Below are positions 1-8,176 of a stretch of DNA of 64,000 nt, in pieces. The DNA is from Sphingopyxis sp. LC81. Its GTDB lineage: Bacteria > Pseudomonadota > Alphaproteobacteria > Sphingomonadales > Sphingomonadaceae. The notes under the pieces are model-generated. The model worked only from the letters and a program-made list of their open reading frames with translations, was not told where the DNA came from and searched no databases. Made by a program: the position numbers and the translations under genes. Position 1 is the first letter of the stretch; the number at the start of each line of letters is the position of its first letter. The stretch spans positions 62,001 through 126,000 of the forward strand of contig NZ_JNFD01000011.1 in the NCBI RefSeq assembly GCF_000756375.1, in the 5' to 3' direction.

Positions 1-1
1 G

Positions 2-478
2 CATGTCGACCTGCCGCGCCTGTTCCATCAGATCCTGCTCGACACCGGTTTGCCGCCGCGGCGGCTGGAGATCGAGCTGACCGAAACCGCGATCATCGCC
101 GACCGCGAACGCGCGTTGCACGTGCTGCGCCAGATCAAGGCATTGGGTATCGGGGTGGCGCTCGACGATTTCGGCACCGGCTATTCGTCGCTTGAAACCC
201 TGCGCGCCTTTCCGTTCGACAAGATCAAGCTCGACCGTTTCTTCGCCGCCGAGCTCGAGGGCAATATCCAGTCGACCGCGATCCTGCGCGCGGTGCTCGC
301 GCTCGGCAAAAGCCTGTCGATCCCGATCCTCGCCGAGGGGATCGAGACCGCGCAGCAGCTCGACGTGCTCCGCCGCGAAGGCTGCGACGAGGCGCAGGGC
401 TTCCTGATCGGGCGGCCCGGCCGCTCGGTTGCGCAGGGCGATGATGCCGACGACGCGGAACGGATTCGCGCTGCCTGA
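2..478 (+). CDS. EAL-domain cyclic-di-GMP phosphodiesterase, C-terminal part (5' end outside window)
   Basis: The reading frame is open from the first bases, so this is the last 158 residues of a longer protein. EAL domains hydrolyse cyclic-di-GMP to pGpG, lowering this second messenger at the inner membrane or in the cytosol. Visible EAL motifs, in order, are ELTETAII (about residue 25), LDDFGTGYSS (about 53), IKLDRFF, ILAEGIET and EAQGFLIGRP, so the metal-binding Asp, Glu and Gln positions of the C-terminal half are intact. The name-giving E-x-L motif and any PAS, GGDEF or membrane part lie upstream and cannot be seen. Activity is therefore likely but not certain. Confidence 0.9.
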   Translation, partial: HVDLPRLFHQILLDTGLPPRRLEIELTETAIIADRERALHVLRQIKALGIGVALDDFGTGYSSLETLRAFPFDKIKLDRFFAAELEGNIQSTAILRAVLALGKSLSIPILAEGIETAQQLDVLRREGCDEAQGFLIGRPGRSVAQGDDADDAERIRAA

Positions 479-546
479 CTGTTCAATTTGACTAAATTGC
501 TTGCCTTGGGTTGACCCTCCGCGCCCGCGCCCTTTACGCAAGGGCC

Positions 547-2196
547 ATGCCGCATGACACCAGCCTGATCGGAACCATCGTCGCCGGTCTGGGCGTGGCG
601 TTCCTGATGGGGGCGCTGGCGCACCGTCTCCGCATTTCGCCGATCGCGGGTTATTTGCTCGCGGGGGTGCTCGTCGGGCCCTTTACCCCGGGGATCGTTG
701 CCGACACCGGGCTCGCGCTCCAGCTTGCCGAGATCGGCGTGATCCTGCTGATGTTCGGGGTCGGCCTGCATTTTTCGCTGAAAGATCTGCTGTCGGTGCG
801 CAAGATCGCCGTGCCGGGGGCGATCGCGCAAATCGCGGTCGCGACCGCGCTCGGCATGATGCTCGGGCTGTGGCTCGGCTGGCCGGTCGAGGGCAGCATC
901 GTCTTCGGGCTGGCGCTGTCGGTCGCGTCGACCGTCGTGTTGCTGCGCGCGCTGCAGGCGCGCGACATGGTCGAGACCGAAAAGGGACGGATCGCGGTCG
1001 GCTGGCTGATCGTCGAGGATTTGGTGATGGTGCTCGCGCTCGTGCTGCTGCCCGCGATGTTCGGGTCGCGCGGCGATGAGGGCGGCAGCGCGGGGCTGCT
1101 CCAGTCGGCGGCGATCGTGCTGGTGAAGGTGGTCGGCTTCGTCGCCTTCATGTTCGTGATCGCGCGGCGGGTGCTGCCGTGGGTGCTCCACTGGGTCGCG
1201 CATTCGGGATCGCGCGAGCTGTTCCGCCTCGCGGTGCTCGCGATCGCATTGGGGGTCGCGTTCGGCGCGGCGGTGATTTTCGATGTGTCCTTTGCATTGG
1301 GCGCCTTCTTCGCGGGCATGATCCTCGGCGAAACGCAGCTTTCGCGGCGCGCCGCCGAGGAGACGCTGCCGCTGCGCGACGCGTTCGCGGTGCTGTTTTT
1401 CGTCTCGGTCGGCATGCTCTTCGACCCCAAGGTGCTCGTCGAACAGCCGGGGCCGGTGCTCACGACGGTCGCGATCATCGTGATCGGGAAGTCGGTCGCC
1501 GCCTATGCGCTCGTCCGCGCCTTCGGCCATCATTCGGGGACCGCGCTGACGGTGTCGGTCAGCCTCGCGCAGATCGGCGAATTTTCGTTCATCCTCGCGG
1601 GGCTGGGGGTGGGCCTGAAAGTGCTGCCCGAAACGGGGCGCGACCTGATCCTCGCGGGGTCATTGTTGTCGATCCTGTTCAACCCGATCCTCTTCTCGCT
1701 CGCGGTAAAATATATGCGCGACGCCGAGGCCGAAGAGGAAGAAGCGGAGGCGGAGGGCGAGGGTGCGCCCGCGCCCGCGCCGTGCAACGCCGGCGTCGTG
1801 CTGATCGGCTATGGCCGCGTCGGCAGCCATATCGGCAGCCTGATCTGCGGGCGCGGCGAGGGGCTGACGGTGATCGAGGACCAGAAGGACATGGCGGCCG
1901 CCGCGACCGAGGCGGGGGCGACGGTGATCGTCGGCGACGCGACGAAGGAAAGCATCTTGCGGCAGGCCGGGATCGACACCGCGTCGACCCTGCTGATCGC
2001 GATCCCCGAGGGGGTCGAGGCGGGGGCGATCGTGCGGCGCGCGCGCGCGATCAACCCGAAACTGGTGATCGTCGCGCGCGCGCATTCGGACGAGGAGGTC
2101 GACGATCTGGTGCGCCGCGGCGCCGACCATGTCGTAATGGCCGAGCGCGAAACCGCGTCGCGGATGGCCGAGCGCGCGATGCTGACTTTGGCTTAG
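547..2196 (+). CDS. CPA2-family monovalent cation/H+ antiporter with TrkA-N domain (YbaL/KefB-like)
   Basis: A 549-residue inner-membrane protein of the KefB/YbaL class, which exchanges K+ for H+ and helps in pH and electrophile stress. Residues 1-390 are a run of about 12-13 hydrophobic helices with the antiporter core. An acidic EA-rich linker at about 395-410 leads to a cytosolic Rossmann TrkA-N domain (VVLIGYGRVGSHIG, from about 415) that binds a dinucleotide and gates transport. The ATG at 547 puts the start just before the first helix; an earlier TTG at 511 would add an unlikely Arg-rich tail. No KefF/KefG ancillary gene is next to it, which favours the YbaL type. A palindromic repeat follows the stop. 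Substrate ion is inferred from the family. Confidence 0.9.
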   Translation: MPHDTSLIGTIVAGLGVAFLMGALAHRLRISPIAGYLLAGVLVGPFTPGIVADTGLALQLAEIGVILLMFGVGLHFSLKDLLSVRKIAVPGAIAQIAVATALGMMLGLWLGWPVEGSIVFGLALSVASTVVLLRALQARDMVETEKGRIAVGWLIVEDLVMVLALVLLPAMFGSRGDEGGSAGLLQSAAIVLVKVVGFVAFMFVIARRVLPWVLHWVAHSGSRELFRLAVLAIALGVAFGAAVIFDVSFALGAFFAGMILGETQLSRRAAEETLPLRDAFAVLFFVSVGMLFDPKVLVEQPGPVLTTVAIIVIGKSVAAYALVRAFGHHSGTALTVSVSLAQIGEFSFILAGLGVGLKVLPETGRDLILAGSLLSILFNPILFSLAVKYMRDAEAEEEEAEAEGEGAPAPAPCNAGVVLIGYGRVGSHIGSLICGRGEGLTVIEDQKDMAAAATEAGATVIVGDATKESILRQAGIDTASTLLIAIPEGVEAGAIVRRARAINPKLVIVARAHSDEEVDDLVRRGADHVVMAERETASRMAERAMLTLA

Positions 2197-2213
2197 CTTC
2201 CGCTACCCCAATT

Positions 2214-2289
2214 CTCGTCATTCCCGCGAAAGCGGAAACCCAGTTGCAACCTCAGCTCGCTGGGTTTCCGCTTTCGCGGGAATGACGAG
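2214..2289. repeat. Intergenic long palindrome (30-bp perfect arms)
   Basis: Positions 2214-2243 and 2260-2289 are perfect reverse complements over 30 bp, with a 16-nt spacer. The core contains CCCGCGAAAGCGG. It starts 17 bp after the antiporter stop codon and can fold as a very strong hairpin in RNA. It is probably a REP-like dispersed element that may also act as a transcript 3' end. Confidence 0.85.
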
Positions 2290-2360
2290 GTTGGTGTTGT
2301 GGCCCGTTTGGATGAGTCCGGGGCTTCCCTCTCACCACCATCCGCCCTATCGCCATCGCA

Positions 2361-4148
2361 ATGTCCGCCGACGCTCTCCTTCCGCTCCTGAAATCCACCT
2401 TCGGTTTCGACCATTTCCGTGGCCGTCAGGGCGAGGTCGTCGATCGCGTGATGGCGGGGGCGCGGACGCTCGCGGTGATGCCGACGGGGGCGGGCAAGTC
2501 GCTGACGTACCAGCTGCCCGCGGTTGCGCTGAACGGCTGCGTCGTCGTCGTGTCGCCGCTGATCGCGCTGATGCACGACCAGCTTCGCGGCGCGCGCGCG
2601 GCGGGGATTCGTGCCGCATCGCTGACCAGCGTCGACGCCGACTGGGCCGAGACGCGGCAGGCGTATCGCGATGGCCAGCTCGACCTCTTGTACGTGGCGC
2701 CCGAGCGCGCGACGGGCGAGGGGTTCCGCACCTTGCTCGAAGCGCAGACGCCGGCGCTGTTCGCGATCGACGAAGCGCATTGCGTGTCGGAGTGGGGGCA
2801 TGATTTCCGCCCTGACTACCGCCTGCTTCGCCCGCTGCTCGATGCCTTTCCGGCGGTGCCGCGGCTTGCGCTGACGGCAACCGCCGACAAGCACACGCGC
2901 GAGGATATCCTCGTCCAGCTTGGGATTCCGGCGGACGGGCTGATCCTTGCGGGCTTCGACCGGCCGAACATTCGCTATGCGGTGCGGCCGCGTGTGAGCC
3001 CGGCGAAGCAGCTCGTCGATTTCATCGCCGCGAACCCGGGGCCGGGCATCGTCTATGCCCCGACGCGCAATGGCACCGAGCGGCTCGCCGAGCAGATCGC
3101 GGCGGCGACGGGGCGCAGCGTCGCGGCCTATCACGCCGGGCTCGACCCCGAGCGGCGCGCGCGCGTGCAGCATGATTTCGTCGCGTCGGAGGACGGCATC
3201 GTCACCGCGACGGTCGCCTTCGGCATGGGGATCGACAAGCCCGACGTGCGCTTCGTCGCGCACGCCGGGCTGCCGAAATCGATCGAAAGCTATTATCAGG
3301 AAACGGGGCGCGCGGGGCGCGACGGCGATCCGGCCGAGGCGATGATGCTGTGGGGCGCCGACGATTTTGCGCGCGCGCGGATGCGGCTCTCCGAACTGCC
3401 CGAGGTGCGGGTCGCGGGCGAGCGGGTGCGGCTCAATGCGCTCGCGGCATTGGTCGAGACGGTCGAATGCCGCCGCGCCTTGTTGCTGCGGCATTTCGGC
3501 GAGAGTCCGCCCGAACGCTGCGGCAATTGCGACAATTGCCTTGAGCCCGGGCGTCAGGTCGACGCTACGGTGCTCGCGCAGAAATTGCTTTCGGCGGTCT
3601 ATCGCACCGGGCAGAGCTTTGGCGCGGGGCATATCGAGGCGGTGCTGACCGGGCGCAGCGACGAGCGGATCGCGAGCCGCGGGCACGATAAATTGTCGGT
3701 GTTCGGGATCGTCGCGGGCGAGGAGGCGCGGTTGATCAAGCCGCTGGTGCGCAGCCTGATGGCGCGCGAGGCGCTCGACACGACCGAACATGGCGGGCTG
3801 ATGCTTGGGCCCGCGGCGCGCGCGATGATGAAGGGCGAGACCGCGGTGCTGATGGCCGAACCGCCGGTGAAGCGCACGCAGCGCGAGGGTGGGCGCACGA
3901 GCCGCGCCGACCGCGCGGCGGCGAACCCCGTCGGCGATCCGCTGTTCGATGCGCTGCGCGCGATGCGGCGCGAGCTCGCCGCCGAAGCCGGGGTGCCGCC
4001 CTATGTCATCTTCCACGACGCGGTGCTGCGCGCGATGGCGAGCGGACGGCCCGCGACGCGGAGCGCGCTGGCGGACATCCCCGGCGTCGGGGGCAAAAAG
4101 CTCGAGGCGTGGGGCGACGCGTTCCTGAATGTGATCCGGCAATTTTGA
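2361..4148 (+). CDS. recQ: ATP-dependent DNA helicase RecQ
   Basis: A 595-residue 3'-5' DNA helicase of the RecF recombination and fork-repair pathway. Motifs: Walker A MPTGAGKS (about residue 40), Walker B as DEAH within IDEAHCVSEWGHDFRPDY (about 137), motif III ALTATAD, motif VI ETGRAGRDG, and the RecQ zinc site with Cys in VECRRALLLRHF and CGNCDNC (about 375-395). A winged-helix region follows, and residues 525-593 are an HRDC domain (GDPLFDALRAMRRELA, then ALADIPGVGGKKLEAWG). Length fits bacterial RecQ. The ATG is the first codon that gives the normal N-terminus. The upstream gap holds the long palindrome, so it is probably transcribed apart from the antiporter gene. Confidence 0.97.
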   Translation: MSADALLPLLKSTFGFDHFRGRQGEVVDRVMAGARTLAVMPTGAGKSLTYQLPAVALNGCVVVVSPLIALMHDQLRGARAAGIRAASLTSVDADWAETRQAYRDGQLDLLYVAPERATGEGFRTLLEAQTPALFAIDEAHCVSEWGHDFRPDYRLLRPLLDAFPAVPRLALTATADKHTREDILVQLGIPADGLILAGFDRPNIRYAVRPRVSPAKQLVDFIAANPGPGIVYAPTRNGTERLAEQIAAATGRSVAAYHAGLDPERRARVQHDFVASEDGIVTATVAFGMGIDKPDVRFVAHAGLPKSIESYYQETGRAGRDGDPAEAMMLWGADDFARARMRLSELPEVRVAGERVRLNALAALVETVECRRALLLRHFGESPPERCGNCDNCLEPGRQVDATVLAQKLLSAVYRTGQSFGAGHIEAVLTGRSDERIASRGHDKLSVFGIVAGEEARLIKPLVRSLMAREALDTTEHGGLMLGPAARAMMKGETAVLMAEPPVKRTQREGGRTSRADRAAANPVGDPLFDALRAMRRELAAEAGVPPYVIFHDAVLRAMASGRPATRSALADIPGVGGKKLEAWGDAFLNVIRQF

Positions 4149-4296
4149 GCCGATATCGGGCCGCCCGGCTCGCCGATTTCACAAACGGCTAGCCATATTC
4201 CGAACGCGGCGCGACCGATGCGCCGATCGTTGCCACCTGCACTTTCATCGCGGCCGCTCTCCCTTCGCGGCGCCGATCGATGAAAGGATTTCGACC

Positions 4297-4602
4297 ATGA
4301 AACACCGACTGATCCCCGCGCTGGTCGCGGGATGCCCTGCGTGGACGCCGATGGCGGCGCAGGCGGCCGGCACGACCGCGACCGTTCGCGTCAACCTCAG
4401 CGCGCTCGATCTCAGGGCGCCCGGCGACATGAAGACGGCGGAACGCCGGATCGCGCGTGCCGCAAAGGCGGCGTGCCGCAACGATGTCGAGCATCTGACC
4501 CTCGATGCGCGCCGCGCGGCGCGCCAGTGCCGCGAGACAATCCGCGCGCTGGCGATACGAAAATTGCAGGGCCGCCAGCTTCAGCAACTGGCGGCGCAAT
4601 GA
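4297..4602 (+). CDS. UrcA family protein
   Basis: A 101-residue exported small protein. It has an Ala-rich signal peptide (residues 1-24, ending AQA) followed by the UrcA-type core: VRVNLSALDLRAPGDM, then a helical part with RIARAAKAACRNDVEHL and a second Cys near RRAARQCRE. The two cysteines are the usual UrcA pair and could form a disulfide in the periplasm. UrcA proteins are common in sphingomonads and Caulobacter, and their function is unknown. The ATG follows GAAAGGATTTCGACC, a fair ribosome-binding site. It stands alone between RecQ and the AraC regulator. Confidence 0.8.
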   Translation: MKHRLIPALVAGCPAWTPMAAQAAGTTATVRVNLSALDLRAPGDMKTAERRIARAAKAACRNDVEHLTLDARRAARQCRETIRALAIRKLQGRQLQQLAAQ

Positions 4603-4661
4603 CGTTTCGCGTGAAGATGGCGATGGTGGCGCCCCGCCATCGCTTGCAGTAGCAGAACGCG

Positions 4662-5720
4662 ATGGCGTCGCTGATGATCCTCGACCCGATGATTCGTGGC
4701 GGCGCCATCGCGCTGTTCCTGCTGTGGATCGCGATATTGTGGCGCGACCACCGCGACGTGCTGTCCGCGCGCGTCGCGATCGCGATGAACCTGGCGATCG
4801 TCGCCTATCTGGTTTCGGACCTGCTCAAGCCCGAGGGGCCGGCACGCCTTCCCTTTGAGCTGTTCGATGCGCTGTCGGTGATGGTGCCGGCGTTCTTCTG
4901 GCTGTTCGTGCGGCTGTGGTTCGATGACCAGCAGCGCATCGGCTGGCGCAGCTGGCTGCTCGTGGCGGCATTCGGCGTGCTGCCGCTGGTCCAGATCGTC
5001 CTGCTCGCCATGATGGGGACGTTCAGCTTCGAGATCTGGGTATTGGTGCGCATCGGAATGTTCGCCTTTGCGGTGGCGGGAATGTGGATCGCGTGGCGCG
5101 GACGCGCCAACGACCTGATCGAGGCGCGGCGCGGATTTCGTGCTGCGCTCGTTTGCGCGATCGGCGGCTTCATCCTGCTCGTGACCTTTATCGAGATGTT
5201 CGACAGCCATGGTGCGGCGTCCGATCCGGGGCGGTCGGTGACGCTCGTCGCGATCCTGATTGCCACCTTCATCGTATCGGTTGGCCTGTATCGCTTTCGG
5301 TTGGCCGAACTGTTCGCTGCGCCGGGGCGCCTGCCGAAACAGGCGGAGCCGCCGGCCACACCATCGCCGCTCGCGCAGCGGCTGCACGCGGTGATGGCGG
5401 AGGCGCGCGCCTATCGCGCCGAGGGCTTTTCGATCACGATCCTCGCGGCGCAGCTCGGCGAACCCGAATATCGCGTCCGGCGTGCGATCAATGGCGAGAT
5501 GGGCTTTCGCAACTTCACCGCGTTCCTCAACAGCTTCCGCCTCGACGAGATCCGCGCCGCGCTCGCCGATCCGGCGCAGCGCGAGGTGCCGATCCTGACG
5601 ATCGCGATCGATGCGGGCTTCGGTTCGCTCGGGCCGTTCAATCGCGCGTTCCGCGATGCCGAAGGAATGACGCCGAGCGCGTATCGGGCGGGGCAGCTGG
5701 CCGATTCCGGAATCGGCTAG
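4662..5720 (+). CDS. Membrane-anchored AraC-family transcription regulator
   Basis: A 352-residue protein. Residues 5-215 are strongly hydrophobic with about six or seven predicted membrane helices, and the C-terminal 110 residues are an AraC-type DNA-binding domain. The first helix-turn-helix lies near SITILAAQLGEPEYRVRRAI; the second contains IAIDAGFGSLGPFNRAFR, with the hallmark MTPSAYR at about 335. The layout suggests a receptor that senses something in or at the membrane and binds DNA directly. It is 74 bp upstream of, and parallel to, a sterol-desaturase-family gene, the most obvious regulatory target (inference). The ATG at 4662 is used; ATG 4674 is a close alternative. The ligand cannot be read from sequence. 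Confidence 0.85.
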   Translation: MASLMILDPMIRGGAIALFLLWIAILWRDHRDVLSARVAIAMNLAIVAYLVSDLLKPEGPARLPFELFDALSVMVPAFFWLFVRLWFDDQQRIGWRSWLLVAAFGVLPLVQIVLLAMMGTFSFEIWVLVRIGMFAFAVAGMWIAWRGRANDLIEARRGFRAALVCAIGGFILLVTFIEMFDSHGAASDPGRSVTLVAILIATFIVSVGLYRFRLAELFAAPGRLPKQAEPPATPSPLAQRLHAVMAEARAYRAEGFSITILAAQLGEPEYRVRRAINGEMGFRNFTAFLNSFRLDEIRAALADPAQREVPILTIAIDAGFGSLGPFNRAFRDAEGMTPSAYRAGQLADSGIG

Positions 5721-5794
5721 CCGATTTTCGACATCGCGGCGCGGCGGCGCAGGATAGCTGCTGAACAGCGGGCACCAATTCGAAGGATGCCCGC

Positions 5795-6667
5795 ATGATT
5801 CAAGACCTGCCTCCGCTCGCCATTTTGCTCGAAAAGGGTCCGGCGATCTTCGCCTTCGACTTCGGCCGCTATCTGGTCGCGGCGGGCGTCACCGCTGCCA
5901 TCGTCTGGGGACTGCGCCGCTCTAACCTTGCCACGCGCAAGATTCAGGCGCGCGAAGCGACGGCGGCCGACAAGCGCCGCGAATTCCTGCAATCGCTGCA
6001 GACGGCGGGCGTCTATCTGTTCGTGTCGCTGTTCATCGTCTGGGGCGTCGACACCGGCGTGCTGCATCGTTTTGAGGGCAGCTATGGCCTACTCGGCGAC
6101 ATGGCGCTGCTCGCCGCGATCATCGTCGCGCACGATGCCTATTTCTATTGGGTGCATCGCGCGATGCACCATCCCCGGCTGTTCAAGGCGTTCCACCGCG
6201 CGCACCATCGGTCGGTGACGCCGACGCCGTGGGCGGCGTACAGCTTTGCGATCCCCGAGGCGTTCGTGATGATCGCCTTTGTGCCGATCTGGCTATTCTT
6301 CGTTGCGACCCCGGTGTGGGTGACGTTCCTGTGGATCAATTTCCAGATCGTCCGCAACGCGATGGGGCATGCCGGGTTCGAGCTGCATCCGCGCTGGTGG
6401 CTGTCGACCCCGCTGACGCGCTGGATCAACACGACGACGCATCATGATCTGCACCACAGCGGCGGCTTCAACCGCAATTACGGGCTCTATTTCACCTGGT
6501 GGGACAAATGGATGGGGACCGAGCATCCGCACTATGCCGAGCGGTTTCACGAAGTCGTGTCGCGCCCGCCGGTGCGCGCGAGCGCGGGCGGGGCGAATAT
6601 GGGTCAGGCCGACGGCGAAATCACCGAGACGATGTCGCTGCGCAGCGTCCAGCCGAGCCGTTCGTAG
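5795..6667 (+). CDS. Sterol desaturase / fatty acid hydroxylase family protein (first copy)
   Basis: A 290-residue membrane di-iron enzyme of the fatty-acid-hydroxylase superfamily, which inserts oxygen or a double bond into lipids. Hydrophobic segments lie at about 25-45, 75-95, 105-125 and 150-190. The histidine clusters are HDAYFYWVHRAMHH (about 111-124), FHRAHHRS (about 132) and TTHHDLHHSGGFNRNYG (about 215-230), matching the eight-histidine iron site. GAAGGATGCCCGC before the ATG is a reasonable ribosome-binding site. The last 64 bp overlap the 3' end of the convergent acetyltransferase gene. Substrate is unknown; a lipid, hopanoid or carotenoid is plausible. The membrane AraC regulator just upstream may control it. 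Confidence 0.88.
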   Translation: MIQDLPPLAILLEKGPAIFAFDFGRYLVAAGVTAAIVWGLRRSNLATRKIQAREATAADKRREFLQSLQTAGVYLFVSLFIVWGVDTGVLHRFEGSYGLLGDMALLAAIIVAHDAYFYWVHRAMHHPRLFKAFHRAHHRSVTPTPWAAYSFAIPEAFVMIAFVPIWLFFVATPVWVTFLWINFQIVRNAMGHAGFELHPRWWLSTPLTRWINTTTHHDLHHSGGFNRNYGLYFTWWDKWMGTEHPHYAERFHEVVSRPPVRASAGGANMGQADGEITETMSLRSVQPSRS

Positions 6668-7233
6668 AGCGCCTTCCCATCGGCGGTGGCGACCAGCAGG
6701 CATTCGGTGGCGCCGCGGCGAAGGGCGCAGCGGCCGAGCTCGGCCATGATCGCCGAGCCGAGCCCGCGGCGGCCGAACTGCGTCTCGGTCACGATCTGGT
6801 CGTAGACGGCGGTGGTCCCGTGGATGCCGAGAACGCCGCGCGCGGCGAGCGAACCGTCGGCATGCCGCGCGATGGCCTCGAAACGGTCGGCGCTTTCAGC
6901 GACCTCGAACGTGAAATCGGGCGTGGGCCGCGCCGCGGGCATGTCGGTTTCGGTCGCCATCAGCCACATCGGATCGCGCGGCTGCCAATGCGGCGGGACA
7001 TGCGGAAGGATCGCGTCGCGCGGCGCCGCAATGTCGACATAGATATGCGGCGCTTCGACCGCTGCGAATGCCGCGGCGGCGGCGGCGCCCGACGCGCTGC
7101 CGAGAATGAATCGCCCGATCTGGTCGGGCTTGCCGGCATCGAACCACAGCGCGGAGGGAGTGGTCGCGGCAACCGGATGGCCATATCCGCGCGCGGCGCA
7201 ATAGCCGAAGGCCCATTTGAAATGATCGTTCAT
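6604..7233 (-). CDS. GNAT family N-acetyltransferase
   Basis: A protein of about 209 residues. The C-terminal half has the GNAT acetyl-CoA site (ETQFGRRGLGSAIM, a version of the Q/R-x-x-G-x-G/A loop, about residues 140-155) and the terminal ALYERLGW motif. The N-terminal part carries WFDAGKPDQIGRFILG and is family-specific; the acceptor cannot be inferred. The start is uncertain: ATG at 7233, 7245 or 7299 are all in frame and none has a good Shine-Dalgarno site. I chose 7233, which gives MNDHFKWAFGY. The 3' end overlaps the sterol-desaturase gene by 64 bp on the opposite strand. It is divergent from the TIGR01244 gene at 7338. Confidence 0.8.
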   Translation of the reverse strand: MNDHFKWAFGYCAARGYGHPVAATTPSALWFDAGKPDQIGRFILGSASGAAAAAAFAAVEAPHIYVDIAAPRDAILPHVPPHWQPRDPMWLMATETDMPAARPTPDFTFEVAESADRFEAIARHADGSLAARGVLGIHGTTAVYDQIVTETQFGRRGLGSAIMAELGRCALRRGATECLLVATADGKALYERLGWTLRSDIVSVISPSA

Positions 7234-7337
7234 GGCATCGATCATAAGCGCCGCGCGCGGCAAGGAAAGTGGCAACGCGCCTTCGTGCCCCACCTTCATG
7301 CTTGTCAGCAAGCGGGCGCGAGGAGTAGATCGCTGGC

Positions 7338-7772
7338 ATGAGCGATTTTCGAACCCTGTCCGCCGACTATAGCGTCGCCCCGCAGATCAGCATCGAGGAT
7401 GTGGCCGAGGCCAAGGCCGCGGGCTTTGCGATGCTCGTCAACAATCGTCCCGACGGTGAGGAGCCTTCGGCGCCGCAGGGCGACGATATCGCGCACGCCG
7501 CGGCGGCCGAGGGACTCGCCTATGCCGCGATCCCGATTGGCCATGCGGGTTTCAGCCATGCGCAGATCGACGCGCTCGACAAGTTGCTCGGCGATGCGAC
7601 GGGGCCGATCCTCGCCTATTGCCGGTCGGGGACGCGCTCGACGCATCTGTGGGCGTTGACGCGCGCGCGCGCCGGTGACGATGTCGATGGCATCGTCGAG
7701 GCGGCAGCGAATGCAGGCTATGACCTCAGCGGGTTGCGGCCGATGCTGGACGCGCTCGCGGGGGAAAAATGA
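7338..7772 (+). CDS. TIGR01244 family protein (beta-lactamase-hydrolase-like phosphatase fold)
   Basis: A 144-residue cytosolic protein with a dual-specificity-phosphatase-like fold. The N-terminus MSDFRTLSADYSVAPQIS and the NNRPDGEEP segment are typical of TIGR01244 (DUF442) proteins, and AYCRSGTRSTHLW (about residue 95) holds the Cys-x5-Arg loop. Relatives occur fused to persulfide dioxygenases or rhodaneses in sulfide metabolism, so a phosphatase or sulfur-transfer role is possible; neither is shown here. The stop overlaps the next ATG (ATGA), so the gene is translationally coupled to the membrane protein at 7769. Confidence 0.85.
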   Translation: MSDFRTLSADYSVAPQISIEDVAEAKAAGFAMLVNNRPDGEEPSAPQGDDIAHAAAAEGLAYAAIPIGHAGFSHAQIDALDKLLGDATGPILAYCRSGTRSTHLWALTRARAGDDVDGIVEAAANAGYDLSGLRPMLDALAGEK

Positions 7773-8176
7773 CGCAAGCTGCGTTGATCCAGCTGGGCGC
7801 ATCGTTGATCGCGGTGCTTTTCGTCGCCTGGCTGGTCGGAAAGATGGGGCTCGGCGGCGATCCGCGGATTGCGGATGCCGAGCATGCTATCCGGTTGGCC
7901 GAAGAGGCCGAGGCCGGTTTCAAGGGCGTCGAGGTCGCGCGCGACCGCGCGGGCTTTGCCGCGATCGTGCAAAATGCCGAGGGGCGGATGATGCTGGTGC
8001 GCGCGCATGGCAATTTCTTTGCCGCGCGGCCGGTCGACGCCAGCGTGATCGGGCGGCTCGACAAGGATTTCCTGACATTGACGACGCCCGAGCGGACATT
8101 TGGCGCGGTGACGCTGCAATTGGGGAGGGATGCGGGGATGTGGGCGAGCCGGATGCGGGAGATCGTTCGTGCCTGA
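7769..8176 (+). CDS. Hypothetical single-span membrane protein
   Basis: A 135-residue protein with one N-terminal hydrophobic segment (ALIQLGASLIAVLFVAWLVG, residues 4-23) and a soluble remainder of about 110 residues. The soluble part includes ADAEHAIRLAEEAEAGFKGV and ARDRAGFAAIVQNAEGRMML. I do not recognise a named family. It overlaps the upstream TIGR01244 gene by 4 bp (ATGA) and the downstream sterol-desaturase start by 8 bp, so the three genes look like one tightly coupled operon. That suggests a role near the desaturase in the membrane (inference). Confidence 0.75.
   Translation: MTQAALIQLGASLIAVLFVAWLVGKMGLGGDPRIADAEHAIRLAEEAEAGFKGVEVARDRAGFAAIVQNAEGRMMLVRAHGNFFAARPVDASVIGRLDKDFLTLTTPERTFGAVTLQLGRDAGMWASRMREIVRA

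Noticed and set aside
2193..4142. A 649-codon minus-strand frame over recQ
   Set aside because: It is the antisense shadow of RecQ with no domain; RecQ has all motifs on the plus strand.
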